Source: Gemmatimonadaceae bacterium
Lineage (GTDB): Bacteria > Gemmatimonadota > Gemmatimonadetes > Gemmatimonadales > Gemmatimonadaceae
Direction of reading: 5' to 3'
Assembly (NCBI GenBank): GCA_017881545.1
Contig: JADGQU010000110.1
Coordinates: 1 to 7,346 of the forward strand
Length of the DNA stretch: 7,346 nt
The notes below the pieces were generated by a model. The model saw nothing but the letters and a program-made list of their open reading frames with translations, was not told the origin of the DNA and did no database searches. Numbering within the stretch: position 1 is the first letter of the stretch; each line of letters starts with the position of its first letter. The position numbers and the translations under genes were made by a program. Of the stretch, positions 1-5,934 are shown in pieces.

Positions 1-1
1 C

Positions 2-967
2 GCCAAAGTTCCTCCCGCGACCGACACGAGCGCCGCCCGGGTATCGCCCACAAGTGCGAACGCGAGTGGTTCATCGCCCTCCAGCGCGACCGCCGCCGAC
101 AGCGCAACGCAGGTGTCGATGCGCAAAGTCAACTTCTACATCATCCCCGGCGCAGCTCTCCGAATTCGGACGCTCCGCGGTGACATGCGTGCGCTTCACG
201 GCGGGCCGATCTCGTTCGACGACAAAAACGCGTTCGTGATAGATCTGGACTACGCCGAGATCGGGCTGAATGGCAATGACCTCACGACGCTGATGAACAA
301 GCACATCTTCGCCTATCCGGGCGCGCCGCTGAAGAATCTGAAAATCCACACCTCGGGTTCGCAGGTGATCCAGTCGGGGGTAATGCACAAGATTCTCGAC
401 ATTCCGTTCGAGATCACGGCGGATGTGTCAGTCACGCCCGAAGGCCTCATCAAGCTCCATCCCGTCAAGACGCGCATACTGGGCGTCAACGGCGACGATC
501 TCATGAAGGCGTTTCACCTGAGCCTCGAGAAGATTCTGGACCTGAGCAAGGCGAAGGGCGTGACTGTAAAGGGCAACGATCTCTTTCTCGATCCCGTGAA
601 AATCCTCCCGCCGCCGGCGATAGCCGGACACGCCACGGCGATCAGAATCGATGGCGACGAGCTCGTCCAGACTTTTGGCAGCATCGGCGCCAAGCCGCCG
701 CTCATTCCGCCGGACACCGCCGCCCCGGGCTACATGTTTTACAGGGGAGGAACGCTCCGCTTCGGAAAGCTGATGATGCTCGACGCCGAGATGCAGATCG
801 TCGATCTGCGTCCATCGGGCTTTTTTGGATTCTCGCTCGACCGGTACCAGGAGCAGCTAGTGGCGGGCTATGAGCGGACGCTGCCCGACATGGGGCTCCT
901 CGTTTACATGCTCGGGGTTGAGAAGCTCGGGTCAGCGTCGGGGGCGCCGGCATCGCCACCGAAATAG
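2..967 (+). CDS. Unrecognised protein, 5' end outside window (possible lipid-binding fold)
   Basis: The frame is open from base 2 to the TAG at 965-967, giving 321 visible residues. The first 37 are a low-complexity Ala/Ser/Thr/Pro linker, and a folded domain begins near the ATG at 113 (MRKVNFYIIPGA). That ATG could be an internal start, but it has only a weak upstream purine stretch and the linker stays open and GC-rich, so I prefer a start upstream of the window. The domain alternates beta-like stretches with repeated 'I.G.DL' segments (GLNGNDLTTL, LGVNGDDLMKAF, VKGNDLFLDPVKI, IRIDGDELVQTFG) and carries a Pro-rich 'KILPPPAIAG'. This loosely recalls DUF2993/LmeA-type lipid-binding proteins; that comparison is inference only. 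No catalytic motif or membrane helix is visible. It converges on the CBS gene with a 14-bp gap. Confidence 0.75.
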   Translation, partial: AKVPPATDTSAARVSPTSANASGSSPSSATAADSATQVSMRKVNFYIIPGAALRIRTLRGDMRALHGGPISFDDKNAFVIDLDYAEIGLNGNDLTTLMNKHIFAYPGAPLKNLKIHTSGSQVIQSGVMHKILDIPFEITADVSVTPEGLIKLHPVKTRILGVNGDDLMKAFHLSLEKILDLSKAKGVTVKGNDLFLDPVKILPPPAIAGHATAIRIDGDELVQTFGSIGAKPPLIPPDTAAPGYMFYRGGTLRFGKLMMLDAEMQIVDLRPSGFFGFSLDRYQEQLVAGYERTLPDMGLLVYMLGVEKLGSASGAPASPPK

Positions 968-968
968 C

Positions 969-981
969 ACTGCAACTGAAC
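969..981 (+). repeat. Solo 13-bp copy of the repeat-element tip
   Basis: The sequence actgcaactgaac is identical to the outer tip of the two 191-bp elements further right (4971-4983 and 5922-5934). It occupies nearly all of the 14-bp gap between two convergent stop codons. No matching opposite arm lies nearby, so this may be a truncated element, or the tip may be a motif that exists independently of the element. A 13-mer could still arise by chance with modest probability. Confidence 0.4.
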
Positions 982-1461
982 CTAGATCTGCGCGATCTGG
1001 GAATCGACGGGCGTGCGTCTCCCCTTGCTCGGCGGCTGCGAGATCTTTTCAACGACGAGAGCGATCTCCTGCTCCGTAACGGGGCTGTCGGTCGCGGAAG
1101 CACGCGCGATGTCCGCCTGGGAGATGATGCCGAGGCAACGGCCGCTTGCGTCGACGATCGGAATCCGGCGGATCTGAAGCTCCGCCATCTTCTGCTCGAC
1201 ATCCCGCAAGTCGTCGTCGGCCCCACAGCAGCTCGCTGACGCCGTCATGAGGTCTTTCAGTCTGGTGGTGGACTCCTTGCCGGTCGCAATTGCGCGCACG
1301 GCGAGATCCCGATCGGTCACGATGCCGACGACGGCCCCCGCGTCATCCACGATCGGAACGCAGCCGCAGTCGCGGTCGCGCATGACCTGCGCCGCATCAC
1401 GCGCGGTCTGGTCGGGGCGGCAACATTCTGGATCCCTCGTCATGATGTCACGCGCTCTCAT
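982..1461 (-). CDS. Tandem CBS-domain protein
   Basis: This 159-residue protein is made almost only of a CBS pair (Bateman module). CBS1 covers about residues 3-60, from RDIMTRD to the closing 'GIVTDRDLAVRAI'. CBS2 covers about residues 67-121, from 'LKDLMTAS' to 'GIISQADIARA'. CBS pairs bind adenine nucleotides or related ligands and regulate partners; stand-alone versions like this one usually have no known partner. A strong AGGAGG Shine-Dalgarno (1466-1471 on the complement) precedes the ATG at 1459-1461, which fixes the start. The protein has seven cysteines, including adjacent pairs at 13-14 and 78-79 and a C-x-C at 32/34. The C-terminal tail (about 122-159) is helical then basic. It lies 109 bp downstream of the DUF5996 gene on the same strand, so the two may be transcribed together, though that gap leaves room for its own promoter. 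Confidence 0.93.
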   Translation of the reverse strand: MRARDIMTRDPECCRPDQTARDAAQVMRDRDCGCVPIVDDAGAVVGIVTDRDLAVRAIATGKESTTRLKDLMTASASCCGADDDLRDVEQKMAELQIRRIPIVDASGRCLGIISQADIARASATDSPVTEQEIALVVEKISQPPSKGRRTPVDSQIAQI

Positions 1462-1570
1462 CCTGCCTCCTGTATTGGCTCGGTCAGCTTGATTCTAACG
1501 AATGCACGTGATGTGCCGCCCCCAAACTGCTGTTGATTGAAGAATCGGAAACCGCAGACGCATCCACAAT

Positions 1571-2551
1571 TTACGCCCGTGCCGCGGATGGGGGCGGCGT
1601 CCAGCCAGCCGGCCTCTCCAGCGCCGCCCGGTCCCACTTTGCCCGGTCAGCCGCAGCCTCGTAGGTGCTCTGAAGAAACTCTAGCAGCACGCGGTCTGGC
1701 GCCGAAGATGAGCGGACGCTCTCGTACGGCAGAATCCACTCGTGCATCACAGGGTGGTAGTACGCGCCCTCGGGCCGCACCGGCGCTACGTCGCAGCCCG
1801 GCGGCTCCGGATACGAGTACGCGTAGAACGCCGGCTCCGCTACTGGAGTGCCCACTGTTCCCGGCCACCATCCAGCGCTAACGCATTCGTGCGAATACCC
1901 TTCAAGCGCGACGTAATCCGGACAGTTTGGAATTCCTCCCGGATGCCGCGGCGCGGGACGCCCAGAGAATCGCGTGCACGAGAGATCGAACCCGCCCCAC
2001 CAGAAGTGCGAGGGGCTCGATTTCCCTATGAATCGTCCGCGAAATTTCTTGAGCACGCGATCGGCCTGAACCATGATTTGCCAGCATCGGTGCGCCGCGT
2101 CCGGATCGTACGACGCGTGAGTGCGATCTTCGGTGAACCGCAGGGTGTCCGCCATCTCCACGGGCACCGGCAGAATCTTCACTTCGATGCCCAGAGCGCG
2201 CAGCATCGCCATGTATTCCGCATAAAAGTCGGCGACCGATCGCGGAGCCAGAGGAAGCGTCCGAATATCTCCGTCGCTTGTCCGCGCGATCAGCTTGTGA
2301 TTGTTGAAGTCAAAGCTGATGTCGAAGGTGCGGCCATCATCGTACGGTATGGGCGACGTGGTAAGGCCGCGGTCGGTGACGTACATCACGACCTGCCACC
2401 AGTGGTTCTGCATTGGCGCCAGCGCGAGCCGGGTCTTGCCGACAATCTGCGTCCAGCGATGGAGCGTCGTCTGGGTCGGCGCCCACTCGTCGAGCGTGAG
2501 CCGCGGCCACCTCTCAGTCTTCGGTTCCGATCGTGTCGCTATCACACCCAT
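1571..2551 (-). CDS. DUF5996 family protein
   Basis: This 326-residue protein matches DUF5996 along most of its length, judged from remembered family features. These are the N-terminal 'WPRLTLDEWAPT..TLHRWTQIVGK' block (residues 15-39), 'NHWWQVVMYVTDRGLTTSPIPY' (49-70), 'SFDFNNHKLIARTSDG' (79-94), 'EDRTHASYDP' (141-150), 'KKFRGRFIGKSSPSHFWWGGFDL' (168-190) and 'TRFSGR.APRHPGGIPN' (193-209). The C-terminal part keeps 'EPAFYAYSYPEP' and 'LLEFLQSTYEAAADRAKWDR'. No biochemical function is established for the family. Conserved His, Trp and Asp residues suggest an enzyme or a ligand-binding protein, but that is inference. No signal peptide or membrane helix is seen, so it is probably cytoplasmic. 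A GGGG tract lies just upstream of the chosen ATG (2549-2551). The length is close to the family norm and the gene appears intact. Confidence 0.9.
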   Translation of the reverse strand: MGVIATRSEPKTERWPRLTLDEWAPTQTTLHRWTQIVGKTRLALAPMQNHWWQVVMYVTDRGLTTSPIPYDDGRTFDISFDFNNHKLIARTSDGDIRTLPLAPRSVADFYAEYMAMLRALGIEVKILPVPVEMADTLRFTEDRTHASYDPDAAHRCWQIMVQADRVLKKFRGRFIGKSSPSHFWWGGFDLSCTRFSGRPAPRHPGGIPNCPDYVALEGYSHECVSAGWWPGTVGTPVAEPAFYAYSYPEPPGCDVAPVRPEGAYYHPVMHEWILPYESVRSSSAPDRVLLEFLQSTYEAAADRAKWDRAALERPAGWTPPPSAARA

Positions 2552-2575
2552 ATTCTACCCCTGTGGCCCGGAAGT

Positions 2576-2710
2576 ATGGAGTCCCCGGGTGAAACGCTCA
2601 TAGGTACGTTGTGGGGCGAGCGGTTACTATTTGGGCTCTCACCGGACACATTCCGCCGAGTCGTCGGAATCCTGATCGCAGGACTCGGTCTCTGGCTGAT
2701 CTTCAAATGA
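2576..2710 (+). pseudogene. TauE/SafE (TSUP) permease C-terminal remnant, or 44-aa small membrane protein
   Basis: The 44-codon frame starts MESPGETLIGTLWGERLLFG and ends FRRVVGILIAGLGLWLIFK. The pattern 'G..WGERLL..LSP..FRRVVG..I..LGLWL', followed at once by a stop, is how many sulfite-exporter TauE/SafE-type permeases end: a loop, then the last transmembrane helix. Such permeases are about 240-270 residues, and the rest is absent because the divergent DUF5996 gene begins only 24 bp upstream. The TGA stop overlaps the ATG of the following cupredoxin gene (ATGA, 2707-2710). That suggests a once complete permease was translationally coupled to it and was then truncated by a rearrangement at about 2552-2590. 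The alternative is a genuine small membrane protein; GGAAG sits too close to the ATG to be a good ribosome site. The family call rests on a short motif. Confidence 0.4.
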
Positions 2711-3171
2711 AACAGTCGATCATGATTGCTGCTGGAATCGCTTTCCTTGTAGGCTGTACGGGATCGCGAACGACCCCCGCGCCGCACTCGTACATTCCGC
2801 GCGCCCGAGAGATCACGGTGACGACCGTCCCGCTGCTGGTCAGGGAGCAGCAGAGCGTTTTTCCATTCCTCGCAAAGGACTTCGGAAAGGGTGGCGTGCT
2901 CGAGGGAAAAGAGGTTTACGCTTTCTCGCCCAGCACGCTGGCGGTGGTGGAGGGAGACACGATTCATTTCACGCTCATCAACGCCGAGGACGATGAGCAC
3001 TCCTTCGTACTGCCCGATTTGTTGGTGCCGCTTCCACCTCAGCAGACGACCCGGGTCACGTATGTGGCGAAGCACGCCGGCATCTATCCCATCCTTTGCG
3101 CAGTGCCAAAGCACCTGCCGATGATGTCCGGTCAGCTAATCGTGCTCGCGGGCTCAAGCGTGGCAAACTAA
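2707..3171 (+). CDS. Cupredoxin-domain lipoprotein (type 1 copper site)
   Basis: This 154-residue exported protein has a lysine-containing N-terminus, a hydrophobic stretch and a lipobox LVGC with Cys17 as the lipidated residue. An ATG at 2611 would put 32 charged residues before the signal, so 2707 is the better start. The cupredoxin fold covers about residues 65-148: 'VVEGDTIHFTLINAEDDEHSFVL' supplies His98, and 'GIYPILCAVPKHLPMMSGQLIV' supplies Cys131, His136 and Met139/Met140. The C-x4-H-x3-M spacing (with Met140) resembles azurin-type sites, so all four type 1 copper ligands are present. Its likely role is one-electron transfer or copper handling at the outer face of a membrane. It overlaps the upstream permease-like remnant by ATGA. 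The aldo/keto reductase follows 45 bp later on the same strand. Confidence 0.85.
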   Translation: MKQSIMIAAGIAFLVGCTGSRTTPAPHSYIPRAREITVTTVPLLVREQQSVFPFLAKDFGKGGVLEGKEVYAFSPSTLAVVEGDTIHFTLINAEDDEHSFVLPDLLVPLPPQQTTRVTYVAKHAGIYPILCAVPKHLPMMSGQLIVLAGSSVAN

Positions 3172-3216
3172 AACCGATTTTTTCACCGCTCGCTACATCG
3201 CTCAGGAGCCGCTTCA

Positions 3217-4257
3217 ATGCGCACTACGCTTCCGGTTCGACAGTTCGGCACTACCGACATGGAAATCACCCGCGTTGGATTCGGATCGTGGGCAACCGGG
3301 GGTGGTGGATGGGCGTTCGGGTGGGGTCCGCAGGACGACGATGAATCCATCGCCGCGATCAATCACGCGCTCGAGCACGGCGTCAACTGGATCGACACCG
3401 CCGCGATTTACGGACTCGGTCATTCGGAGGAGGTCGTCGGCAGAGTGCTGAGCGGCCGCGGCGCGGCCGATCGTCCCTATGTCTTCACCAAATGCGGATT
3501 GGTGTGGGACGAGAATGATCGGATGAAGGAAGCCATACGCTCCTCCGCTCCCAAATCCATTCGACGCGAATGCGAGGCATCCCTCCGCCGGCTCGGCGTC
3601 GAGCGCATCGATCTCTACCAGATCCACCGGCCCGACGATTTCGGTGTGCCGATGGAGGAATCCTGGCGAACGATGGAACAGCTCATCGAAGAGGGAAAAG
3701 TTCGCGCCATCGGCGTCTCCAACTACGACGTCCCGCAACTCCGGAAATGCGAGTCCGTTCGTCACGTGGATTCGCTGCAGCCGCCCTTCTCGCTCATCAA
3801 CCGCGATGCCGCCGCCGCGGAGATTCCGTGGTGCAATGCGCACCGCACCGGCGTGATCGTCTACAGCCCGATGCAGGCCGGCATTCTTACTGACAGTTTT
3901 TCGGCGGATCGTATCAGGAAGATGGACGCCGACGACTGGCGGAAGAAATCGACGAATTTCCAGACGCCGCGGCTCGAGAAGAACATCGCGCTGCGTGACG
4001 CGCTGAAGCCGATCGCGGCGCGCCACGATACGAGCGTGGGAGCGGTGGCCGTGGCATGGACGCTGGCGTGGCCGGGAGTGACCGGGGCGATCGTCGGCGC
4101 GAGATCGCCGTCGCAGGTGGATGGCTGGATCGGCGCGGCGACGCTCGCTCTGACGGCGGCCGATCTCGATGAGATCGCCGCGGCGATCGACAGGCTCGGC
4201 GCTGGGTCAGGACCGACGCGGCCGCCGAGCCCGAAATTCGCCGGAGCTTCAGCATAG
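3217..4257 (+). CDS. Aldo/keto reductase
   Basis: This 346-residue protein belongs to the aldo/keto reductase (AKR) superfamily, whose members are NAD(P)H-dependent (alpha/beta)8-barrel oxidoreductases. The four catalytic residues are all present: Asp60 and Tyr65 in 'NWIDTAAIYGLGHSEE', Lys92 in 'VFTKCGLVW' and His137 in 'IDLYQIHRPDD'. Other family landmarks are 'IRRECEASLRRLGVERIDLY', 'GKVRAIGVSNYDVPQL', 'YSPMQAGILT' and the coenzyme-binding 'TGAIVGARSPSQVDGWIGAA' near residues 289-308. The N-terminal 'GFGSWATGGGGWAFGWGPQDD' is typical of a bacterial subgroup of general AKRs. The substrate cannot be predicted. AGGAG at 3204-3208 lies 8 nt before the ATG, which supports this start. No signal peptide is seen, so the enzyme is cytoplasmic. 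The C-terminus ends in a short Pro/Ala-rich tail. Confidence 0.95.
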   Translation: MRTTLPVRQFGTTDMEITRVGFGSWATGGGGWAFGWGPQDDDESIAAINHALEHGVNWIDTAAIYGLGHSEEVVGRVLSGRGAADRPYVFTKCGLVWDENDRMKEAIRSSAPKSIRRECEASLRRLGVERIDLYQIHRPDDFGVPMEESWRTMEQLIEEGKVRAIGVSNYDVPQLRKCESVRHVDSLQPPFSLINRDAAAAEIPWCNAHRTGVIVYSPMQAGILTDSFSADRIRKMDADDWRKKSTNFQTPRLEKNIALRDALKPIAARHDTSVGAVAVAWTLAWPGVTGAIVGARSPSQVDGWIGAATLALTAADLDEIAAAIDRLGAGSGPTRPPSPKFAGASA

Positions 4258-4309
4258 CCCCGACGTATTGATGCCGATGGGCACCAACCTGACGGTGGCT
4301 CATCACATC

Positions 4310-4338
4310 TTGTTCGGTTGTGGTTCAAATCGTAGGAT
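4310..4338 (+). promoter_or_regulatory. Candidate sigma-70-like promoter for the cytochrome gene
   Basis: TTGTTC (4310-4315) and TAGGAT (4333-4338) are 17 bp apart, and the ATG of the cytochrome gene is 28 bp after the second box. Matches to the consensus are 3 of 6 and 4 of 6, so this is a weak candidate supported mainly by spacing, position and the local AT-rich stretch. Confidence 0.25.
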
Positions 4339-4365
4339 TATCGCAAATTCTGATTCGGAGAGTTC

Positions 4366-4968
4366 ATGAGTGAGCGTGTTCCTGCAGCGGTTGCCGTTGT
4401 TTCTTCGATCATCATTGTCGCCTACGCGTGCGCTACAGCGCCGACCACGACGACGAATCCCGCACCAACGCGGCCCGGCGCGGGGCAGCGGGTGCCGCTC
4501 ACCGATTCCGCGCGTCGCGTCCGCGACAGCCTGAACTCGGCGCGGCGTGACAGCGCGTCGGCGATGATCCTGCGCTCGATCGCCGGCCGCGAGACTCAGC
4601 CGGCCGAGAGTGTCTTCAAGAACATCAAGATGTTCAAGGGAGTTCCGGCGGGACGGCTGGTCAACATCATGAACATGGGCTTCGGCCGCTCGCTGGGTGT
4701 GAGCTGCGGATTCTGCCACGTGCCCGGCAAGTGGGACCTCGACGACAAGGAAGAGAAGAAAACGGCGCGCTTGATGTTCGAGATGGTGGGGACGATCAAT
4801 CGCGACTACATGTCGAAAGTGCCGAACGATCGCGGCGCGGCGCCCGTCGTGAACTGCTTCACCTGCCATAGAGGCAATGCGCACCCCATCGGGCCAGAGG
4901 GGCAGGGACCGCCGCCCGGGATGAGGCCGCCCGGCGCGCCGCCGGGCTCCGGCTCCGGGGAAGACTAA
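4366..4968 (+). CDS. Exported c-type cytochrome, reaction-centre cytochrome subunit (CytoC_RC) family
   Basis: This 200-residue protein has an N-terminal export signal (hydrophobic residues about 7-21). Cys22 in 'VAYAC' could be a lipid attachment site, but the lipobox is not canonical. A Pro/Thr-rich linker and a charged helix follow. Two covalent haem sites are visible: CGFCH (114-118) and CFTCH (164-168). The segment 'NIKMFKGVPAGRLVNIMNMG' before the first site, with Met102 or Met104 as a possible distal ligand, and 'GVSCGFCHVPGKWDLDDKEEKKTARLM' after it are typical of the PF02276 family. That family includes the tetrahaem subunit of photosynthetic reaction centres, but small two-haem versions occur in non-phototrophs, and no photosynthesis gene is visible here. 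It probably moves electrons in the periplasm. GGAG at 4357-4360 supports the start. The C-terminus is Gly/Pro-rich and disordered. Element A begins 1 bp after the stop. Confidence 0.88.
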   Translation: MSERVPAAVAVVSSIIIVAYACATAPTTTTNPAPTRPGAGQRVPLTDSARRVRDSLNSARRDSASAMILRSIAGRETQPAESVFKNIKMFKGVPAGRLVNIMNMGFGRSLGVSCGFCHVPGKWDLDDKEEKKTARLMFEMVGTINRDYMSKVPNDRGAAPVVNCFTCHRGNAHPIGPEGQGPPPGMRPPGAPPGSGSGED

Positions 4969-4969
4969 T

Positions 4970-5160
4970 AACTGCAACTGAACTGGCGGGAGGCGCCAGA
5001 AGCATAGGCGACAGTTCGTTAGTTCACTACGCCGGGACTTATCCCCGTGGCGTTCTGGTAACTGCTTGTGCCCTGAACGCCATTGAGAGAAGTCCCGGCG
5101 TCGTGAACTAATTACCTGGCAACTACGCTACTCGCGCCTCCCGCCCGTTCAGTTGCAGTT
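4970..5160 (+). repeat. 191-bp nested palindromic element, copy A
   Basis: The architecture is symmetric about base 5065. Outer inverted repeats of 27 bp lie at 4970-4996 and 5134-5160 with 1 mismatch. The 23-bp spacers at 4997-5019 and 5111-5133 match each other in inverted form at 14 of 23. Inner inverted repeats of 20 bp lie at 5020-5039 (tagttcactacgccgggact) and 5091-5110 with 1 mismatch. The core is 51 bp. No open reading frame and no clear target-site duplication is seen. The form suggests a MITE- or REPIN-like non-autonomous repeat that can fold into a long hairpin. It sits between the ends of the convergent cytochrome and Spy-like genes, where it could also act as a two-way terminator. 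Confidence 0.9.
5040..5090 (+). repeat. 51-bp core of copy A (orientation 1)
   Basis: This is the segment enclosed by the inner inverted repeats. It begins tatccccgtggcgttctg and ends cattgagaga, and contains a small inverted repeat tggcgttc (5048-5055) / gaacgcca (5075-5082). It matches the reverse complement of the copy B core at 47 of 51 positions, and shows no comparable match in direct orientation apart from the small palindrome. Confidence 0.85.
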
Positions 5161-5161
5161 G

Positions 5162-5194
5162 CTTCGATCAACGACGTTGACGCCGGGATCGAAG
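5162..5194. terminator. Stem-loop at the 3' end of the Spy-like gene
   Basis: A perfect 8-bp inverted repeat, cttcgatc (5162-5169) and gatcgaag (5187-5194), with a 17-nt loop, lies between element A and the stop codon of the Spy-like gene. There is no T run after it on either strand, so it is not a classical intrinsic terminator. It may stabilise the 3' end of the mRNA or work together with the large palindrome of element A. Confidence 0.3.
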
Positions 5195-5197
5195 AGA

Positions 5198-5770
5198 TCA
5201 CGACGCCCCGCCACGACGGGACGCGCTGTCGCCGCCTGGCCGCGGCTGCTGTGGCTGCTCGAACAGCTGGCGATAAGTCGTCAGCTGCTGCGCGTTGAGA
5301 AGTCCTTCGATTTGCTTGTCCGCGCGATCCCTGATGGCGCGCATCTCGGGCGATGGGCCTCCCGAACCGCCGCGGCCTTCTCCGCCGCCTGTGCTATCGG
5401 AAGACTCGCTACCCCTGCGCCCACCGCCCCTTCCACCACCCCTTCCACCGCCCCCTCCACCACGCTGACCCCCCGATCCAGCGCGCTGACCGCCCGCGTT
5501 TTTTCTCAGGGCCTCGATGTCCATTGTTTCGCCAGAGACGATCCAGCGGATTTTGTCCTGCTGCGCGGAATCGAGCTTTAGCGTCTCCGTCATCTTCGCC
5601 ATCCTCAGGTCGACGATCTGACGCGGATCCATTCGCTCCCCGGCGGGCGGATCTTGTCGTTGCGGATCCTGCCCCTGCGCCGTGGCGTTGGGTACGAGCG
5701 CGACACTCCCGATAACTATCGCGGCGAGCGCCAGACGCCGAGATCTCTGGGGAATCTGCCGAATGTCCAT
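5198..5770 (-). CDS. Spy/CpxP-like periplasmic protein with a Gly/Arg-rich insert
   Basis: From the ATG at 5768-5770 the protein has 190 residues. A GAGG/AGGAAG ribosome site (complement of 5773-5779) supports this start; the frame stays open upstream to 5956, but that stretch lies in element B and has no export signal at its start. Basic residues 'QRSRR' precede a hydrophobic stretch, with likely signal peptidase cleavage after 'NATA' (near residue 31). Two helical segments carry LTxxQ-like motifs: LDSAQ (66-70) and LNAQQ (158-162), in the pattern of Spy/CpxP envelope-stress chaperones. Between them, residues about 93-138 are a Gly/Arg-rich low-complexity insert (QRGGGGGGRGGGRGGGRRG) with an acidic Ser patch. 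The C-terminus is Gln/Pro/Arg-rich. The family assignment is moderate because the motifs are short. The gene is bracketed by the two 191-bp elements. Confidence 0.75.
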   Translation of the reverse strand: MDIRQIPQRSRRLALAAIVIGSVALVPNATAQGQDPQRQDPPAGERMDPRQIVDLRMAKMTETLKLDSAQQDKIRWIVSGETMDIEALRKNAGGQRAGSGGQRGGGGGGRGGGRGGGRRGSESSDSTGGGEGRGGSGGPSPEMRAIRDRADKQIEGLLNAQQLTTYRQLFEQPQQPRPGGDSASRRGGAS

Positions 5771-5920
5771 TGCTTCCTCGTTGATATCTGTTGTGAGAGC
5801 GTGTCGTGGGTGCCGCGCGAGCTGTAGGGGCTCACCGTGTATACGGAGTCCGTCAGCGTGTCGTTGAAGAAACGAAATGCGGATTCCATGGCACCGAACT
5901 GCAACTGCCCCTGCAACTGC
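5771..5920 (-). other. Leader region of the Spy-like gene, part of a gene-free stretch
   Basis: The 345 bp between the Spy-like start and the eda stop (5771-6115) contain this 150-bp leader and then element B. The leader has a TATACA box (complement of 5836-5841) that could be a -10 element, but no convincing -35 box at a normal distance. A minus-strand frame from the ATG at 5887-5889 (MESAFRFFNDTLTDSVYTV) looks protein-like but has no clear ribosome site and runs into the Spy-like gene in another frame. I see no RNA gene or riboswitch in it. Confidence 0.35.
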
Positions 5921-5934
5921 AACTGCAACTGAAC
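5896..5934 (+). repeat. Degenerate GCAACT hexamer tandem repeat at the left tip of element B
   Basis: Units read gaact, gcaact (5901-5906), gcccct (5907-5912), then gcaact three times (5913-5930), then gaac. One unit diverges by two bases. The opposite tips of the elements hold one or two units (agttgc), so the copy number at the tips varies. Confidence 0.8.

Noticed and set aside
2611..2706. Upstream in-frame start for the cupredoxin protein
   Set aside because: It would place 32 charged residues before a good lipoprotein signal; the ATG at 2707 gives a normal lipobox.
1742..2710. Long plus-strand frame over the DUF5996 gene
   Set aside because: The translation is Arg-rich and lacks family features for most of its length, whereas the opposite strand encodes a clear DUF5996 protein. 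Only its last 44 codons, beyond the DUF5996 start, are kept as a permease-like remnant.
3172..3195. Possible terminator after the cupredoxin gene (aaaaccgatttttt)
   Set aside because: The A and T runs could pair only weakly and there is no GC-rich stem, so it is not a convincing intrinsic terminator.
3217..4257. Reading the cupredoxin, aldo/keto reductase and cytochrome as one redox operon
   Set aside because: The genes share a strand, but the reductase is cytoplasmic with no link to the two exported proteins, and a 108-bp gap with its own candidate promoter precedes the cytochrome.
5716..5928. Small minus-strand frame with a protein-like stretch (MESAFRFFNDTLTDSVYTV)
   Set aside because: It starts in or next to the hexamer repeat, has no ribosome site, and its end overlaps the Spy-like gene in another frame. 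It could be a gene remnant but is not supported enough to call.
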